Of a DNA stretch of 64,000 nucleotides, positions 10,913 through 21,404 are shown in pieces (the stretch's first letter is position 1; every line of letters starts with the position of its first letter). The notes beneath the pieces were generated by a model. The model saw only the letters and a list, made by a program, of their open reading frames with translations. It was not told the origin of the DNA and did no database searches. The stretch comes from Agapetus fuscipes (Eukaryota > Arthropoda > Insecta > Trichoptera > Glossosomatidae): contig OX637333.1 of the NCBI GenBank assembly GCA_951799405.1, forward strand, positions 19,157,960 to 19,221,959, given 5' to 3'. The translations under genes were made by a program, and so were the position numbers.

Positions 10913-11455
10913 GTAAATTGTTAACAAAAAACAACAGCCTTTATTTTTGTGAAATTATGTTTTAAATCTCATTATTATATGGTGCTATTCAGAAAGGTGT
11001 ACCATAACTAGTCTCACCCCACTAAGTATCTCGGCTTAATTAAATATTCACTGCGCTCCGGGCTATTCAAAGTCACTTGGGCCCGGTTTATAATAAGACC
11101 AAGAAACATGTATAATATTACAAAACATGCCTTCAGGCTAAAACAAAGTATGAACGATCAGCCATTGGTGTCATTTTTGCATGTGACAGCACTATGCAAC
11201 CTACATGCCAGTACTTTAGAAACCTGAAACCAAACGGAAAAGATCTCTTATGTTGCTCTGTCATAAAGACATCAAAGGCTTAATAGTCTGTCCCACCCTG
11301 ATGGAGAGCTACAGGTTGTATGCGCCTGACGACTACAACCGTGGAAGAACACATGCTTTATTTAATGTACCGAAAAACTGTACTTATGTCATAGCGCAAC
11401 ACACTCTGTTAGAATGTCGAAGAAATGCATTAAGCTCTTGAATAAATAAGTCTTA
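10913..11455. other. Unassigned spacer
   Basis: No repeat family of this window and no RNA gene is recognised. A 63-codon plus frame at 11250-11441 has no recognisable motif, start context or splice sites, and I do not call it a gene. Confidence 0.4.
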
Positions 11456-11669
11456 TAGGCGCGTGCACAGGGTATAGGCAAATACACTTCCGAATAAACG
11501 TTTTCTCCTATTCCTTAAAAATAACTTATTTGAAACTGGCTTAAGCGCTAACGATGGATCCAATCGAACTTAAATTTTTAACTTTAAATCTGAATATCTA
11601 GCTTACATGTTTTTTTTACCATATATTGCCTACCTATTAGGCGCATGCGCCTGTATGGGATGTACGCCC
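11456..11669. mobile_element. hAT-type MITE, left part, split by gypsy element
   Basis: Begins TAGGCGCGTGCACAGGG. Its right end (GTACGCCC then CTA) resumes at 14881 after the LTR element. Internal sequence matches the complete copy at 52788-53000 (TTTTCTCCT, AACTTATTTGAAA, GCGCTAACGATGG, CCATATATTGCCTACCTATT). AAGTCTTATA lies at 11448-11457 and again at 14888-14897, consistent with a target duplication, though the 3' boundary is four bases off the expected end. Confidence 0.7.
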
Positions 11670-11932
11670 TGTAACGAGATGGATTTGTTTGTTAGGTAAA
11701 ATGGAACATGAGATTTGAATTTGAATGAAAAGGAAAACAAAAGAATATAGAAAAGAGGAGAAAAAGCTTGCCAGGCGGGATAGCCGCAAGCCTGTGTAAT
11801 TAAGAATAATTAATATTATTGTGCTGTGGTTTATTGTGTATACATTGTGAAAGAAATAAAAATAAACATATTAAAGTGGCTGTTAATTATTAATTGTGTC
11901 AATCAGCAGGACAGAGAGGAAAAACCCTCACA
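11670..11932 (+). repeat. 5' LTR of gypsy element
   Basis: 263 bp, TG...CA ends (TGTAACGAG to CCCTCACA). By eye it is identical to the 3' LTR at 14614-14876. Contains AAATAAAAATAAACATATT, a likely polyadenylation region. Preceded by GCCC, repeated after the 3' LTR. Confidence 0.93.
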
Positions 11933-11935
11933 TTT

Positions 11936-11948
11936 TGGCGCCCAACGT
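11936..11948 (+). promoter_or_regulatory. Primer binding site, tRNA-Lys type
   Basis: TGGCGCCCAACGT starts three bases after the 5' LTR. It is complementary to the 3' end of insect tRNA-Lys(CUU), including CCA, and is the same type as in insect gypsy elements. It would prime minus-strand DNA synthesis. Confidence 0.85.
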
Positions 11949-12393
11949 AAAAGAAAAAATCTGTACATGAAATTCCTATGAAGAAAATTTTTCACAAACA
12001 AAAACAAATGACAGTCAATTTCAACAAATGACATTGAAAACAATACAATATATGAAATGATTAAAATTGGACAGACTTATGGTTGTGAAAGCATCAACAC
12101 GTTTAAAAGCTAGTGAAGACATCGACTTATACAATTAACAACAAGAAATTACAAGATTTGAAACGCTGTTTGAAAATATTGAAGGTGAGAGAATTCAAAC
12201 TACCTACATTACGTTCAGAAGAATGGAAATTCAAAAATCGAACGTCGCGGGAGAATGAAGATTGGATATGAACCAGTTTGTTTCAAATCAGTTTAGATAA
12301 ATATATATAGATGGTGTTATATTTAATTTGTATGAAAAATTTTTTTTCAATGAAATGATTTTTTTAATTGCATAAATTGAAAATATACAGCAA

Positions 12394-13299
12394 ATGACGA
12401 AATCTAAAAAAATAAATAATAAAAAGGATTTAGAAAGTAACACAATGGAGTCCATAAATTTTGATCCTCTCAAATTAAAAATATCTTTTAATGGTAAAAG
12501 TGAACCAAATGAATTTATAATAAGGTTAGAAGAATTAGCCAAAGTCTACAAATTAAAATTAGATTATTTGGTAGAGTGTATGCCTATATTTTTAACAGAT
12601 TTTCCGTTAACTTGGTACAGAGCAATTAACTGTGAATTTGATTGGAAAATTTTTAAAACCAAATTCTTACAACAATTTGAAAAATATGACTTTCAAAGGA
12701 ATCTTAAGTTAGAAATTTTAAATATGGTACAAGGGCATGATAATGCATCTGTTTATATTTTAAAGGTAAAATCAAAAAATAATTTATTAAATAAAAGAAT
12801 GCATGATAAGGAACTTATGGACATAATAATTCATGGATTGTCAGAAAAATATGCAACTTTACTGACAACATCTGAAATTAAAAATACAGAGGAATTATCT
12901 ACAATATGTAGCAAGTTTGAATCATTTTTCAAATTTAATGAATGTAAGAATTTAAATGTAATGAATGACACAGAAGAGAAAAATGTAATGCAAAAATGCA
13001 ATTTTTGTAATAAATTAGGACATGATGAAATAGATTGTTGGACTAAAAATAGAAAATTAGATTACATACAGAATAAATGTAGAAGTTTCACAAATAATAT
13101 AGTATGCCACTTTTGTAATAAAAGAGGACATGTGGAAAGAAATTGTTTTATAAAAAATGGAAATTTTAAAAAACACACAGTAATCTGTTACTCATGTAAG
13201 CGTACAGGGCATGTACAAAAAGATTGTTTTGTTAAAAATAAAAAAAGTGATTATACAGACAAAACAAAAATGAACAAAGAAAATGGGATACTTTTTTAG
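12394..13299 (+). CDS. gag: Gag-like nucleocapsid protein of gypsy element
   Basis: 301 residues. The N-terminal half is helical and lysine-rich with a TWYR capsid-like patch near residue 73, as in Ty3/gypsy Gag. The C-terminal third has three C-x2-C-x4-H-x4-C zinc knuckles: C202-C205-H210-C215, C238-C241-H246-C251 and C265-C268-H273-C278. These bind the element RNA in family members. The start at 12394 is the first ATG of the open frame. A second ATG at residue 18 is possible. The frame stops soon after the third knuckle where integrase-like sequence begins in another frame, so the normal Gag-Pol continuation has been lost by deletion. Codon use is strongly AT-biased. Confidence 0.88.
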   Translation: MTKSKKINNKKDLESNTMESINFDPLKLKISFNGKSEPNEFIIRLEELAKVYKLKLDYLVECMPIFLTDFPLTWYRAINCEFDWKIFKTKFLQQFEKYDFQRNLKLEILNMVQGHDNASVYILKVKSKNNLLNKRMHDKELMDIIIHGLSEKYATLLTTSEIKNTEELSTICSKFESFFKFNECKNLNVMNDTEEKNVMQKCNFCNKLGHDEIDCWTKNRKLDYIQNKCRSFTNNIVCHFCNKRGHVERNCFIKNGNFKKHTVICYSCKRTGHVQKDCFVKNKKSDYTDKTKMNKENGILF

Positions 13300-13775
13300 A
13301 TTCAGTACAAAGCATAATAAATAATACAGTCAATTTAGCAACAGGATACACACCTAATGTATTAGCAAGAGGTAGGGAGATTGTACTAAATGGTGAAATT
13401 CATGGTGAAATAGTAAATGATGAAATAGAATCAAAGGAAGATTTAGATAAATATAGAGATATGCATAAAGATAAAATGAAGGAATTAAACACATTATACA
13501 AAATTGTAACAGAAAATTTATGGGATGCATATAATAAAAATGCAAATTATTATAATAAAGGTAGATCAAATCGTGTCTATGATCAAGGGGATATTGTATG
13601 GCGTAAAAATTTCATACAATCAAATGCAGGGAAATACTTCTGTACAAAGTTGGCTCCAAAATTTGTCAAAGCCAGAATAGAAAAGAAAGTTAGCAAGATA
13701 GTCTATGTATTAAAAGATATAGACACAAATGTTATAAATAAATATCACATCAAGGACATAATCAAATTAGATTAA
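13263..13775 (+). pseudogene. Integrase C-terminal fragment of gypsy Pol
   Basis: In the frame ending at 13775 the sequence is open from about 13263 and overlaps the Gag end. It shows ATGYTPNVLARGRE, typical of the end of the Ty3/gypsy integrase core, then YDQGDIVWRKN, KLAPKFVKA and VYVLKD, the integrase C-terminal domain. The first ATG in frame is 13461. The catalytic DDE region and all upstream Pol domains are absent. The join to Gag near 13255-13275 marks the internal deletion. If translated it would lack integrase activity. Confidence 0.87.
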
Positions 13776-14042
13776 AAAAAAAAAAAAAAAAACATATTTT
13801 CATGTGTATGAAAAATTTGAGGTGATGCATGATACGGTGAAAGTTGATATAAAAGTGATCAGTGAAAGAATGAATTATGAAACATTGCATGAATGAAGGT
13901 ATGAAACATAAATTAAACAAAGTATTACATATGAAGGTAAAGTTTTTTAAAAAATTGATGGACTGATAAATTTATTATGAAAAATAAATTTGAAATAAAT
14001 TTAAATATTGGGAAAGATGTGATACATGTTTAAAAAAAAAAA

Positions 14043-14339
14043 GTTATTTTAATGAATTGATTAATTAACTGGTGAATGTTTATTATGTATTGTTATTTGA
14101 TTATTTTGAATTGTTGAATTAAGTATATAAAAAAAAAAAAAGTTATTTTAATGAATTGATTAATAAACTGGTGAATGTTTATTATGTATTGTTATTTGAT
14201 TATTTTGAATTGTTGAATTAAGTATATAAAAAAAAAAAAAGTTATTTTAATGAATTGATTAATAAACTGGTGAATGTTTATTATGTATTGTTATTTGATT
14301 ATTTTGAATTGTTGAATTAAGTATTTAAAAAAAAAACAA
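14043..14339 (+). repeat. Three 99-bp tandem repeats
   Basis: Units start at 14043, 14142 and 14241. Each begins GTTATTTTAATGAATTGATT and ends AAGTATATAAAAAAAAA. Almost no differences separate them, so the expansion is recent. They lie in the 3' untranslated part of the gypsy element. Confidence 0.9.
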
Positions 14340-14594
14340 ATATTTGTTTATAATATTGAATATGAAATTTGTGTTAAAAAAAATTATATTAATTTTAGTA
14401 TGAAAATAATTGGTATTGTTAAAAAAGGTATTAATGACTGAATAATGTATCAGAAACAGGTTTTTTTTTTTATTTTCATATTTTTGAAATTTATCCTTAA
14501 AATAAAACAAAATATGTGGCGCCGGCTGAGCATTATGATACATTATTTACTCATTGTAAAAGAAAAAAAAAAAATTGGGAATGTTTTTTTTTTA

Positions 14595-14613
14595 TGAGAG
14601 GAAGGAGGTGTAT
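14595..14613 (+). promoter_or_regulatory. Polypurine tract
   Basis: GAGAGGAAGGAGGTG lies directly before the 3' LTR, where plus-strand DNA synthesis is primed in LTR retrotransposons. Confidence 0.75.
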
Positions 14614-14876
14614 TGTAACGAGATGGATTTGTTTGTTAGGTAAAATGGAACATGAGATTTGAATTTGAATGAAAAGGAAAACAAAAGAATATAGAAAAGA
14701 GGAGAAAAAGCTTGCCAGGCGGGATAGCCGCAAGCCTGTGTAATTAAGAATAATTAATATTATTGTGCTGTGGTTTATTGTGTATACATTGTGAAAGAAA
14801 TAAAAATAAACATATTAAAGTGGCTGTTAATTATTAATTGTGTCAATCAGCAGGACAGAGAGGAAAAACCCTCACA
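14614..14876 (+). repeat. 3' LTR of gypsy element
   Basis: 263 bp, no difference from the 5' LTR found by eye. Followed by the GCCC target duplication. Confidence 0.93.
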
Positions 14877-14898
14877 GCCCCTAAGTAAAGTCTTATAC
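14877..14898. mobile_element. hAT-type MITE, right end
   Basis: GCCCCTA continues the MITE from 11669. With the LTR element removed, the MITE ends TACGCCCCTA, the inverse of its left end TAGGCGCGTG with mismatches. AAGTCTTATA follows. Confidence 0.6.
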
Positions 14899-15535
14899 AG
14901 AAAATTTTAACTGTTGGTAATTTAATCCATAATCTATGTTAAATCTCACTGGCAAAGACATCATACATTAAGGACTCATATTAAATGCATACCCACATGC
15001 AAAAACTTTTAAATTCGAACCATAATTGATCCTTTTGGCTTGTTGATGCCCGTGAGAGTGCACTGTAACTATAGAAACGGTGTACACAAAAAATCTCATA
15101 TTGTACAAACTTTCCTCAAAATTGACGAATTCTATATTGATTAGCAATTCTCCATGGTAAGCGTCCCATACAGGCAAAGATACCTGTAAAGTGGGCAACA
15201 TACGGTAAAAAACAAGTATGAAAATTCCATTCATTGAAGAATTTGAATAAGTCTAGCAGTTCCCTGACTTGAAGGTTGGTGTGAACTGATCAGTCAAAGA
15301 GTTGATGATGATGGTTGTACACGCAGATATGTCAGGCACAAATGATTGTATGTAGTAGGAATAAAGGTTTCAGAAATAGATCTGGCCTAGTCAAATACAG
15401 CATTTCATAATATTAAAAAAAATCAAAAGATTATTTTTTTAATTTGATTTTGTGGGCGAGGATTTTAAGAAGAAGTAATAAAAAAATAAAAGATTAACGA
15501 AATCCATCTTCACTTAACATTTTTTTTTGTTATTC
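14899..15535. other. Spacer with weak family A traces
   Basis: AGGACTCATATTAAATGCAT near 14970 and CCCTGACTTGAAGGTTGG near 15262 look like short decayed family A pieces. Nothing else is recognised. Confidence 0.4.
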
Positions 15536-15640
15536 TTACCTGAAGATGATTGGCATGACCGAAAACGTTAGTAATTATTGATTGAAATGAAATTAATATA
15601 TTTGTGAAAATAAAACAGTGTTTTATTAGATTTTTTAAAG
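15536..15640 (+). other. Hammerhead-like motif, Penelope-like end
   Basis: TTAC then CTGAAGA (15540-15546), a short variable region, GAAA (15561-15564), ACGTTA, then GTAA (15571-15574), which can pair with TTAC as stem I. Stem II is poorly paired. The flank AAAATAAAACAGTGTTTTAT matches the copy at 7313-7400. Confidence 0.55.
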
Positions 15641-15729
15641 TTCAATAGAAGTTTAATAGAAATCAAACAATATGATTTTAAGAAAAACTAATTTTCGTAA
15701 CAGTTTCATCAACATCATCTTCTCGCCGA

Positions 15730-15785
15730 AGAAGCCCATCGCATAAATGGGTGAAACATCCGGAAGCTCCTACTACGACATACCT
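15730..15785 (+). repeat. Second hairpin-GAAAC family, copy 1
   Basis: CGAAGAAG, a CCCAT/ATGGG stem, GAAAC, then ATCCGGAAGCTCC. A matching structure lies on minus at 62625-62675. It resembles a decayed hammerhead arrangement. Confidence 0.45.
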
Positions 15786-17330
15786 CTGGAACAGATCCAG
15801 GACAGAAACTTTTCAGCTTAAAGAAGAATTACTGATTTTTACATATCACTTTTTACTCGTATAATGAATCCGCGAAAAAATGTTTTTGTTTTGTTTTGTT
15901 TGTTACCTTCTTTTGCCTCTAAGGGTTGCTCGCCCCCATCCAGTTTATATATTAGGGGTGGGGAAATGGTAAATGTATAGTAATCTCAGTTTGCAGCTAA
16001 TTTTGTCGGCAGTCCCCTGAGGGGCTCTAGGCTCCTCCATTTAACTTGCTGGCTACGATATTTAAAGCATAAACTCATTATTTCGTATGTAGGCCGGACA
16101 AACTAACTTTCGTCGCTATCACAGGAAACAAAGTATACTACACATATCGTATCTTTTTTATTTATTTGTTTATTTACTAGATTACCCGACAGGCGTTGTC
16201 TGTCTAAATTGTAATCAATTTGATAGTAATTTGTAAAAAAAAATGTAAGAAAAGGACGAAATATTTTTTTTTAAACAAGAACAAAGCATTTAGAAAGGAC
16301 GTTTAGTTTTCCCTGATATGAAAATCGTCTGACATATATTTTCATATAAAAGATGTGGTTTGTCCGATTGACATCAAACTTCACACTTTTCATCTAGAAA
16401 GTAATCTATGTTTTTTTCTTTTTTAAAGCCGATAAGTATTTCATTAAAATAGTGATAAATATGTGACCTTGCCTTTTTATTGAATTTGACAATCTTTCGC
16501 GATAATTTCTTAACTTTTTATATCCATTTTTTTGAATTACAAACATTGTTTAATATGAAAACAGCCTATTTGCTTCAAGTGTTATCGAGTGATACGGTTA
16601 CTAACTAACGTCATTTCATTTTTTATTTGCAAGATTTTGCGGCATAAGCCTTTTAAAAGTAAGACTTAGAATTCCATTTTACATCATATTTTTCTATAAT
16701 ATTTTTAAGGGTAGGTACCTATCTCTATTCACACAGTGAATTTTTTTTTGTATAATTCAAATGGAAAAACAAAGTTTTAATTCACTTTTACTTTTTGTAT
16801 CATATTTTTCTATTTGCAGTACCGAACTACGCTAAAAATTTATGTTTCATATGTGAAGCTTTTTTATTTCAGCCTATTCATTCAATTGCAATTATGCTTA
16901 TTTGATCAATCCGTCCTTTTCTAGGTCGTTGCTTTATACTTTCTCATCAGTCGTTCACGGTACTTTTTTCTAGATGCCAAAACCATCTCATTGCACTTAG
17001 TTATACCTTTACTCTCGTATATATTTATTCCGCACTTATTCATAGACCAATCATTTTTGAGCGTATAGTTCAGAGTGTTACCAGTTATTATTCTCTGAAA
17101 GATTATATTATAGGAACTTTATTCTAATCTAAATTAAAGCGAATTTAATTTTGAATATCAAAATACTGTTACATTAACTTTTCGGTTGTCAAACTGAAAA
17201 CTTAAATCTGATAAAAACATCGCTGAACAAGTTTTCTTTTGTGCTGAAAAACATCGCCTGAATGTTTTCAGAAAACTTTACAAAATGTAAAAAAACTGAC
17301 GTTCCTTGACCTTCAGGTTTTTTATGCAAA
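15786..17330. other. AT-rich spacer
   Basis: No gene recognised. Near 16700-16800 a segment (TTTAAGGGTA, CACAGTG, TTCAAATGGAAAAACAAAGT) matches the outer arm of the Penelope-like inverted pair at 36018-36240. Confidence 0.45.
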
Positions 17331-17332
17331 GA

Positions 17333-17527
17333 TCTATAATCTAAGTTGCACAGATATAATATATTTCAGATTCATATTACATGCATTTCGACATAAAAAC
17401 CCAATCTCAAACGAACATAAGCCCTGCGACTCTTGGTGCCCTCCCCTGAAGTAGGGGTAACATTGGCAAATTAGCCCACTTTTTACAGTATGGGTGGTTA
17501 GCTTCATTCCAATCCCTAAGTCAAGGA
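17333..17527 (-). repeat. Family A element
   Basis: Minus copy with tail ATCTATAATCTAAGTTGC and 5' boundary CCCTAAGTCAAGG. An internal segment around the GCGCTTACA block is deleted. Confidence 0.75.
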
Positions 17528-18265
17528 ACGATAAATAAAATAAAAATGTCTTTTGCGGTATGTACTCTTTGATAATTTTAAACAATTACTGTTGTTTGGT
17601 TTTCTCAATAGTCAATGGTAATCAAACAATGGAAAAGTTCGGTTGTACGTTAAAAATGGAGATAGCAAAACAAAAAACTTTTTAGAAAAAGAGCGATCAA
17701 GTTTGATTAAAATATTCTTACATCCTAAAGATTAATTAAATCACAATTTTAGAGTAAACGAATAAAATAAACATTATTATACCTAGAGTTAACGAAAAAA
17801 ATACGGATGTAAAATGTTAAAATGATGTTTGTTTACCTATTAATGTATTCCAAAAAAATATATGTAATACTTTTACAAATAACACTGTTTATTACTATTT
17901 TATTACCATTCATCTGACTTTGTATTTATTTTTATTTTTATCGTCGAACTTATATTTAATGCTTATACATAGCTTTCATTTTGTGATAAATTAATTTGAA
18001 AGTTTTTATTTATGAAGTTTGTAAACATACACAGATAATTTTTAAATTATTTTTGCTTTTGTATTTTTTTGTTTAAAACATATTTCATTTTATTTTTAAT
18101 TTAACATATAAACTTCAGTTAACTTGTTGAAAGGAGGAGTTTTTTTAAACCTGCTAATAGCTAATTTAAATTGAATTAAAGTTAATGTTTTTTACACACA
18201 ATAAATCTACGTATATTTAATTCGAAATTACAATTCAAAACAATAGAATGTGTAAACTGACGCTG
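17528..18265. other. AT-rich spacer
   Basis: Low-complexity AT-rich DNA with no recognised repeat or coding signal. Confidence 0.5.
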
Positions 18266-18269
18266 TCAA

Positions 18270-18600
18270 AAAAAAATGAAAACAAAGATGGCAGCGCGGC
18301 AACAGCTGATCGCGAAAGTGGCGCGAAGCGAAAATATTGTTAGGTTAGGTCCCGCGCGGGCAAGCTGAGGCGAGAGGCGGCGCGCCGAGCGACAGAAGAC
18401 TGACAACTGGGGGCGGAAGGATGCTGGGCACGCCCCCCCAGGCGCGTGGTCGGCAAAAGTTGCACAGACGCGGACATTCGGCAAGTGGATAGTGGTAAGT
18501 TTCAAGTGAGACGCGGTAAGTCACCTGAAAGGTGTGAACAGGCGAGAATACCTACCTGATAAATCGTAGGTAAGTAATAAAAGATAATAACTTGCACCCC
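18270..18600 (+). promoter_or_regulatory. GC-rich island, candidate promoter or first exon
   Basis: A sharp GC- and CpG-rich block in AT-rich surroundings, with AAGATGGCAGCGCGG at 18284, TTAGGTTAGG at about 18340, and three GTAAGT donor-like sites at 18495, 18516 and 18570. This would fit the 5' end of a plus-strand host gene with a short noncoding or barely coding first exon. No TATA box is evident. The island matches no repeat in this window. The inference is from composition and splice motifs only. Confidence 0.4.
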
Positions 18601-18694
18601 ATAAGCCAACAAAATTAACCAATATTAAAGGCTTTCGAGATGTTACTCAACAGAAGACTTATTGGAATTTCCTGAAAACACCACGTAACAAATC

Positions 18695-18850
18695 GTGAGG
18701 TTCTTCCAAGTATCGGAGGACACAAGCTCTGTGTTCCAAGGACGTGCAAAAAAGATAGGAAACATTGAGGGTTGTATCGAGGGGGTAAACGCCCGAAGAC
18801 GACCACGCCGAGAGCTCTTACAGGATATATGCCAGATAAGTGCTGTTACT
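18695..18850 (+). pseudogene. Possible LINE C-terminal remnant
   Basis: An open frame with an arginine-rich NARRRPRREL block followed by LLQDI resembles the G-R-x-R-x-RWLDDI region near the LINE ORF2 C-terminus. The match is weak and could be chance. Confidence 0.25.
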
Positions 18851-19314
18851 CCCACAACGAGCTCAATTCATGTAAAGTATTGCCTTGGATAGGTAGAAAT
18901 GTCAAAAAATATAGATGAACATTGCTACAAAATAATCCTAGCATCGAAACAGAAGATGTAGGTACCTACTTTTATATGTTACCACATATCACTAATTTGT
19001 TTTCTGTGGACTGTATAGTTTTCAAATTGTACTCTTTGGGATGAGGGATAAGTTGGACGACGCGTTTTGGCTCCTTAATTTACCAGTTGAATGCCTCACG
19101 ATTTACCTTGATGGCTGTTTACAAAGTTTGTGTATAAAGGATCCCTGTGGTGTTCGAAAGCTGAGTTGATAGCTTTACATGATTTAAATTTACAAAGTAT
19201 AGACACATGACAAGTTTTTACCGAGGTGGCTTTCGTCGATTTTCATTACTTTATCTGGAAGAGGCGGCGCCGACATTAAAATTTGTTGTTTTTTTTTTGT
19301 TTTTTTTTTTTAAG

Positions 19315-19400
19315 AAATCCTGTGCGGTAGACTCCCTAGATTCTAGAGACTCTAGGGGTCTATGACACTTGTTGTGTAGTGCCGCAGAGGTGTTGCTTGC
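19315..19400 (+). repeat. Dispersed repeat R, copy 2
   Basis: ACTCCCTAGATTCTAGAGAC, GGTCTATGACACTTGTTG and GCAGAGGTGTTG match copy 1 at 10495-10590 in order. Confidence 0.6.
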
Positions 19401-19509
19401 ATTTCATGTAAACAAATGTAGTAAAAAATTACCACAAAATCAAAAATTACAACAAGTACAGTAAAACTTCAATATCCCACTGTAACAGTACCTAACTCTG
19501 TCGCCATTC

Positions 19510-19930
19510 AGCTAGGGGTGGCCAGTATCTGTAAATACGCCTACTTTTTTCCTATCCTTGCATACCTCTTTCCGTTCATTATAATAATCTCCTTTTTCAT
19601 ACATCTGCTTCTTTTACATTCGCTTTGAATATCATATTCTTTCATAATTTTACCAATCTTCTCCAGCTATACATTTCTTCTCTTTCCTTTCACATTTCCT
19701 CTGTAAATACACTTCAATACACGTCAGTACGGTCAGTCAATACAGTTAATACACGTCAGTCTTTCACCATCCATTCTTTCTACATGCTCAAACCAACCTT
19801 AACTTTCACATCCTCCTTCAACTTCCATTAGTCTTTTACCCATTCATTCCAAACTCTACCTCTTTTCCTGCCACACTTCTACTTCCCACTTATCACTTAA
19901 CAGATGACCTCGTTTGTTGCAGCTATATTA
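19510..19930 (-). pseudogene. Decayed LINE-A C-terminal region
   Basis: On minus, frames with several breaks show VGFEHVERMDGERL, then RSRCMKKE and KEVCKDRKK. This order (GHVERMD, then CMKK, then VCKDRKKW) matches the LINE-A tails at 24300 and 26446. The reading frame shifts several times, so this is an old dead copy. Confidence 0.6.
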
Positions 19931-19979
19931 CCCAGGACTGCGCAGAATCCAACATGGCGTTTGGCGCGCTAAATTTTCC

Positions 19980-20265
19980 TCTTGGAGTGCCGTTGGGTGA
20001 ATTTGAATTTTTGCTTGCGCCTTGTAGATTGACTTTTGAGATCAACGTCGAGAGGGCCCTTGAACTAAATCGAGGGGATTATTTTTGAGTTGATTAAAAA
20101 TATTGGAGATGAAGATATTAAATGCTCTGGCACGTAGCTTGATTGGAAGGGGCGTGCACTATGAAAGGGCAAATAATTTTCATAATATTTAAAAAAAAAA
20201 ACGCAAATGAAACTAAGCTGCAAATATAGTGAATATTCTTACAGTTTTGTTCTCGAACGAGTGGC
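19980..20265. other. Unassigned spacer
   Basis: Contains CATGGCGTTTGGCGCGCTAA near 19953, including an E2F-like TTTGGCGC. Nothing else is recognised. Confidence 0.35.
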
Positions 20266-20267
20266 GT

Positions 20268-20453
20268 TTGGTATGTGGAACTAAATGGCTGGTTTTTATT
20301 TCTTGTAATGGCAGAAAAAGCCTTGTCTATTTTTGATTTTGGGTTTTAAAGAAGCACCGGGAAAGTCTTTCTGACACCCTTGATGGGGATGGAGCCCTAG
20401 CCCTCTGGCATGAGCCCCAAGTGTTATGCTAAGTAAGCTACCAACCGGACTTT
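20268..20453 (-). repeat. SINE1, decayed head half
   Basis: Minus copy: TTTCTTGTAATGGCAGAAAA, TTGATTTTGGGTTTTAAAGA, CTGACACCCTTGATGG, the B-box remnant and AAGCTACCAACCGGAC. Confidence 0.6.
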
Positions 20454-20774
20454 GTTATTTACAGTTTAAAATCTGAAAATACATACATATACGCACAAGT
20501 AAAATAAAAATAAATAAAACACACTACTGACTTATCTTTTTCAGTCACGTTTAGTGTTCAACTGTATTATAAAGTTTTTATGAACAACCTTTTTTTGTAA
20601 ATTGAGGTTAAATCGAGAATTTAAACCAAATATCTGATTTAAAAGTGCTAGGGAATAACACAGTTCAAAGATATCCTTGATACTAACTTTCATCAAGTTC
20701 AGAGGTGATTGAGTATTTTTTTTGACATAATTCTGTTGATTTGACGTAGAAGTGCTCTTTTATTGATGATTTAT

Positions 20775-20875
20775 ATGGTAAGCGCTGTTTTTTTAATCAC
20801 GCCTCAAAAGCCTTCTGCGAGATTTGTTTGCGTTATAGAAAGCGGTTTTTTCAGGCAAGACCCAGATTGTATAGA
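20775..20875 (-). repeat. SINE2 3' fragment
   Basis: Minus fragment: TAAGCGCTGTTTTTTTAATC, CCTCAAAAGCCTTCT, TATAGAAAGCG and CAGGCAAGACCCAG match the SINE2 3' part. Confidence 0.55.
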
Positions 20876-21049
20876 ATAATATCTCACTTTACTTAAAATT
20901 TATAAAAGTTGTACTTACTTTTGCATTCGTCTTCTTGTCTCTCAAAGTACGTGGAAAAATGAAATCCTCACATCTTCTCCCATTGTCTTTTACCAGCACG
21001 AAACAACCAGTATGGAGTTCCGAGAATGTACCCCAATTATATAACTTTG

Positions 21050-21178
21050 TGTTAAACTCACCTCGATTGCGTAAACCGCAAATGCATCAAATATACGACG
21101 GCACTCCAAGAGAGTGATTAAATTTTCATACATTTTTAAATTTACGTAATCGAGGTGAGTTTGCGTCAGGCTATATAT
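21050..21178. repeat. Fold-back element FB, copy 2
   Basis: AACTCACCTCGATTGCGTAA and the inverse TTACGTAATCGAGGTGAGTT bracket the shared centre CGACGGCACTCC. Confidence 0.75.
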
Positions 21179-21404
21179 ATATACCACGGGCACATACTTT
21201 GTTGTGAATTTTCTGAGAACACCTACCTGAAACAAACAAAGACGTAATCCTTTGAAAATCAAACAATACGTTTGAAATATTTTTATTTTATTTCATAGTT
21301 ATTCTCTTGAAAATAATGATTTAATACCGCCGAAAGCGCTCGAGAAATACAAACTCAATAAGTGAAAAAATAGTATTTTTTTTTAATTATATTTTATTAA
21401 TTTC

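Larger units (their letters stand above)
11670..14876 (+). mobile_element. Internally deleted Ty3/gypsy LTR retrotransposon
   Basis: 3207 bp: two identical 263-bp LTRs, a 4-bp target duplication GCCC (11666-11669 and 14877-14880), a tRNA-Lys primer site, a Gag ORF with three zinc knuckles, the C-terminal end of integrase, a 3 x 99 bp tandem repeat and a purine tract before the 3' LTR. Protease, reverse transcriptase, RNase H and the integrase catalytic core are missing, so this copy is nonautonomous and would need enzymes from a complete relative. Identical LTRs imply a recent insertion. It sits inside the 3' end of a hAT-type MITE. Confidence 0.92.

Noticed and set aside
11250..11441. 63-codon frame as a possible gene
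   Set aside because: No recognisable motif, no relatives in the window and no promoter or splice context.
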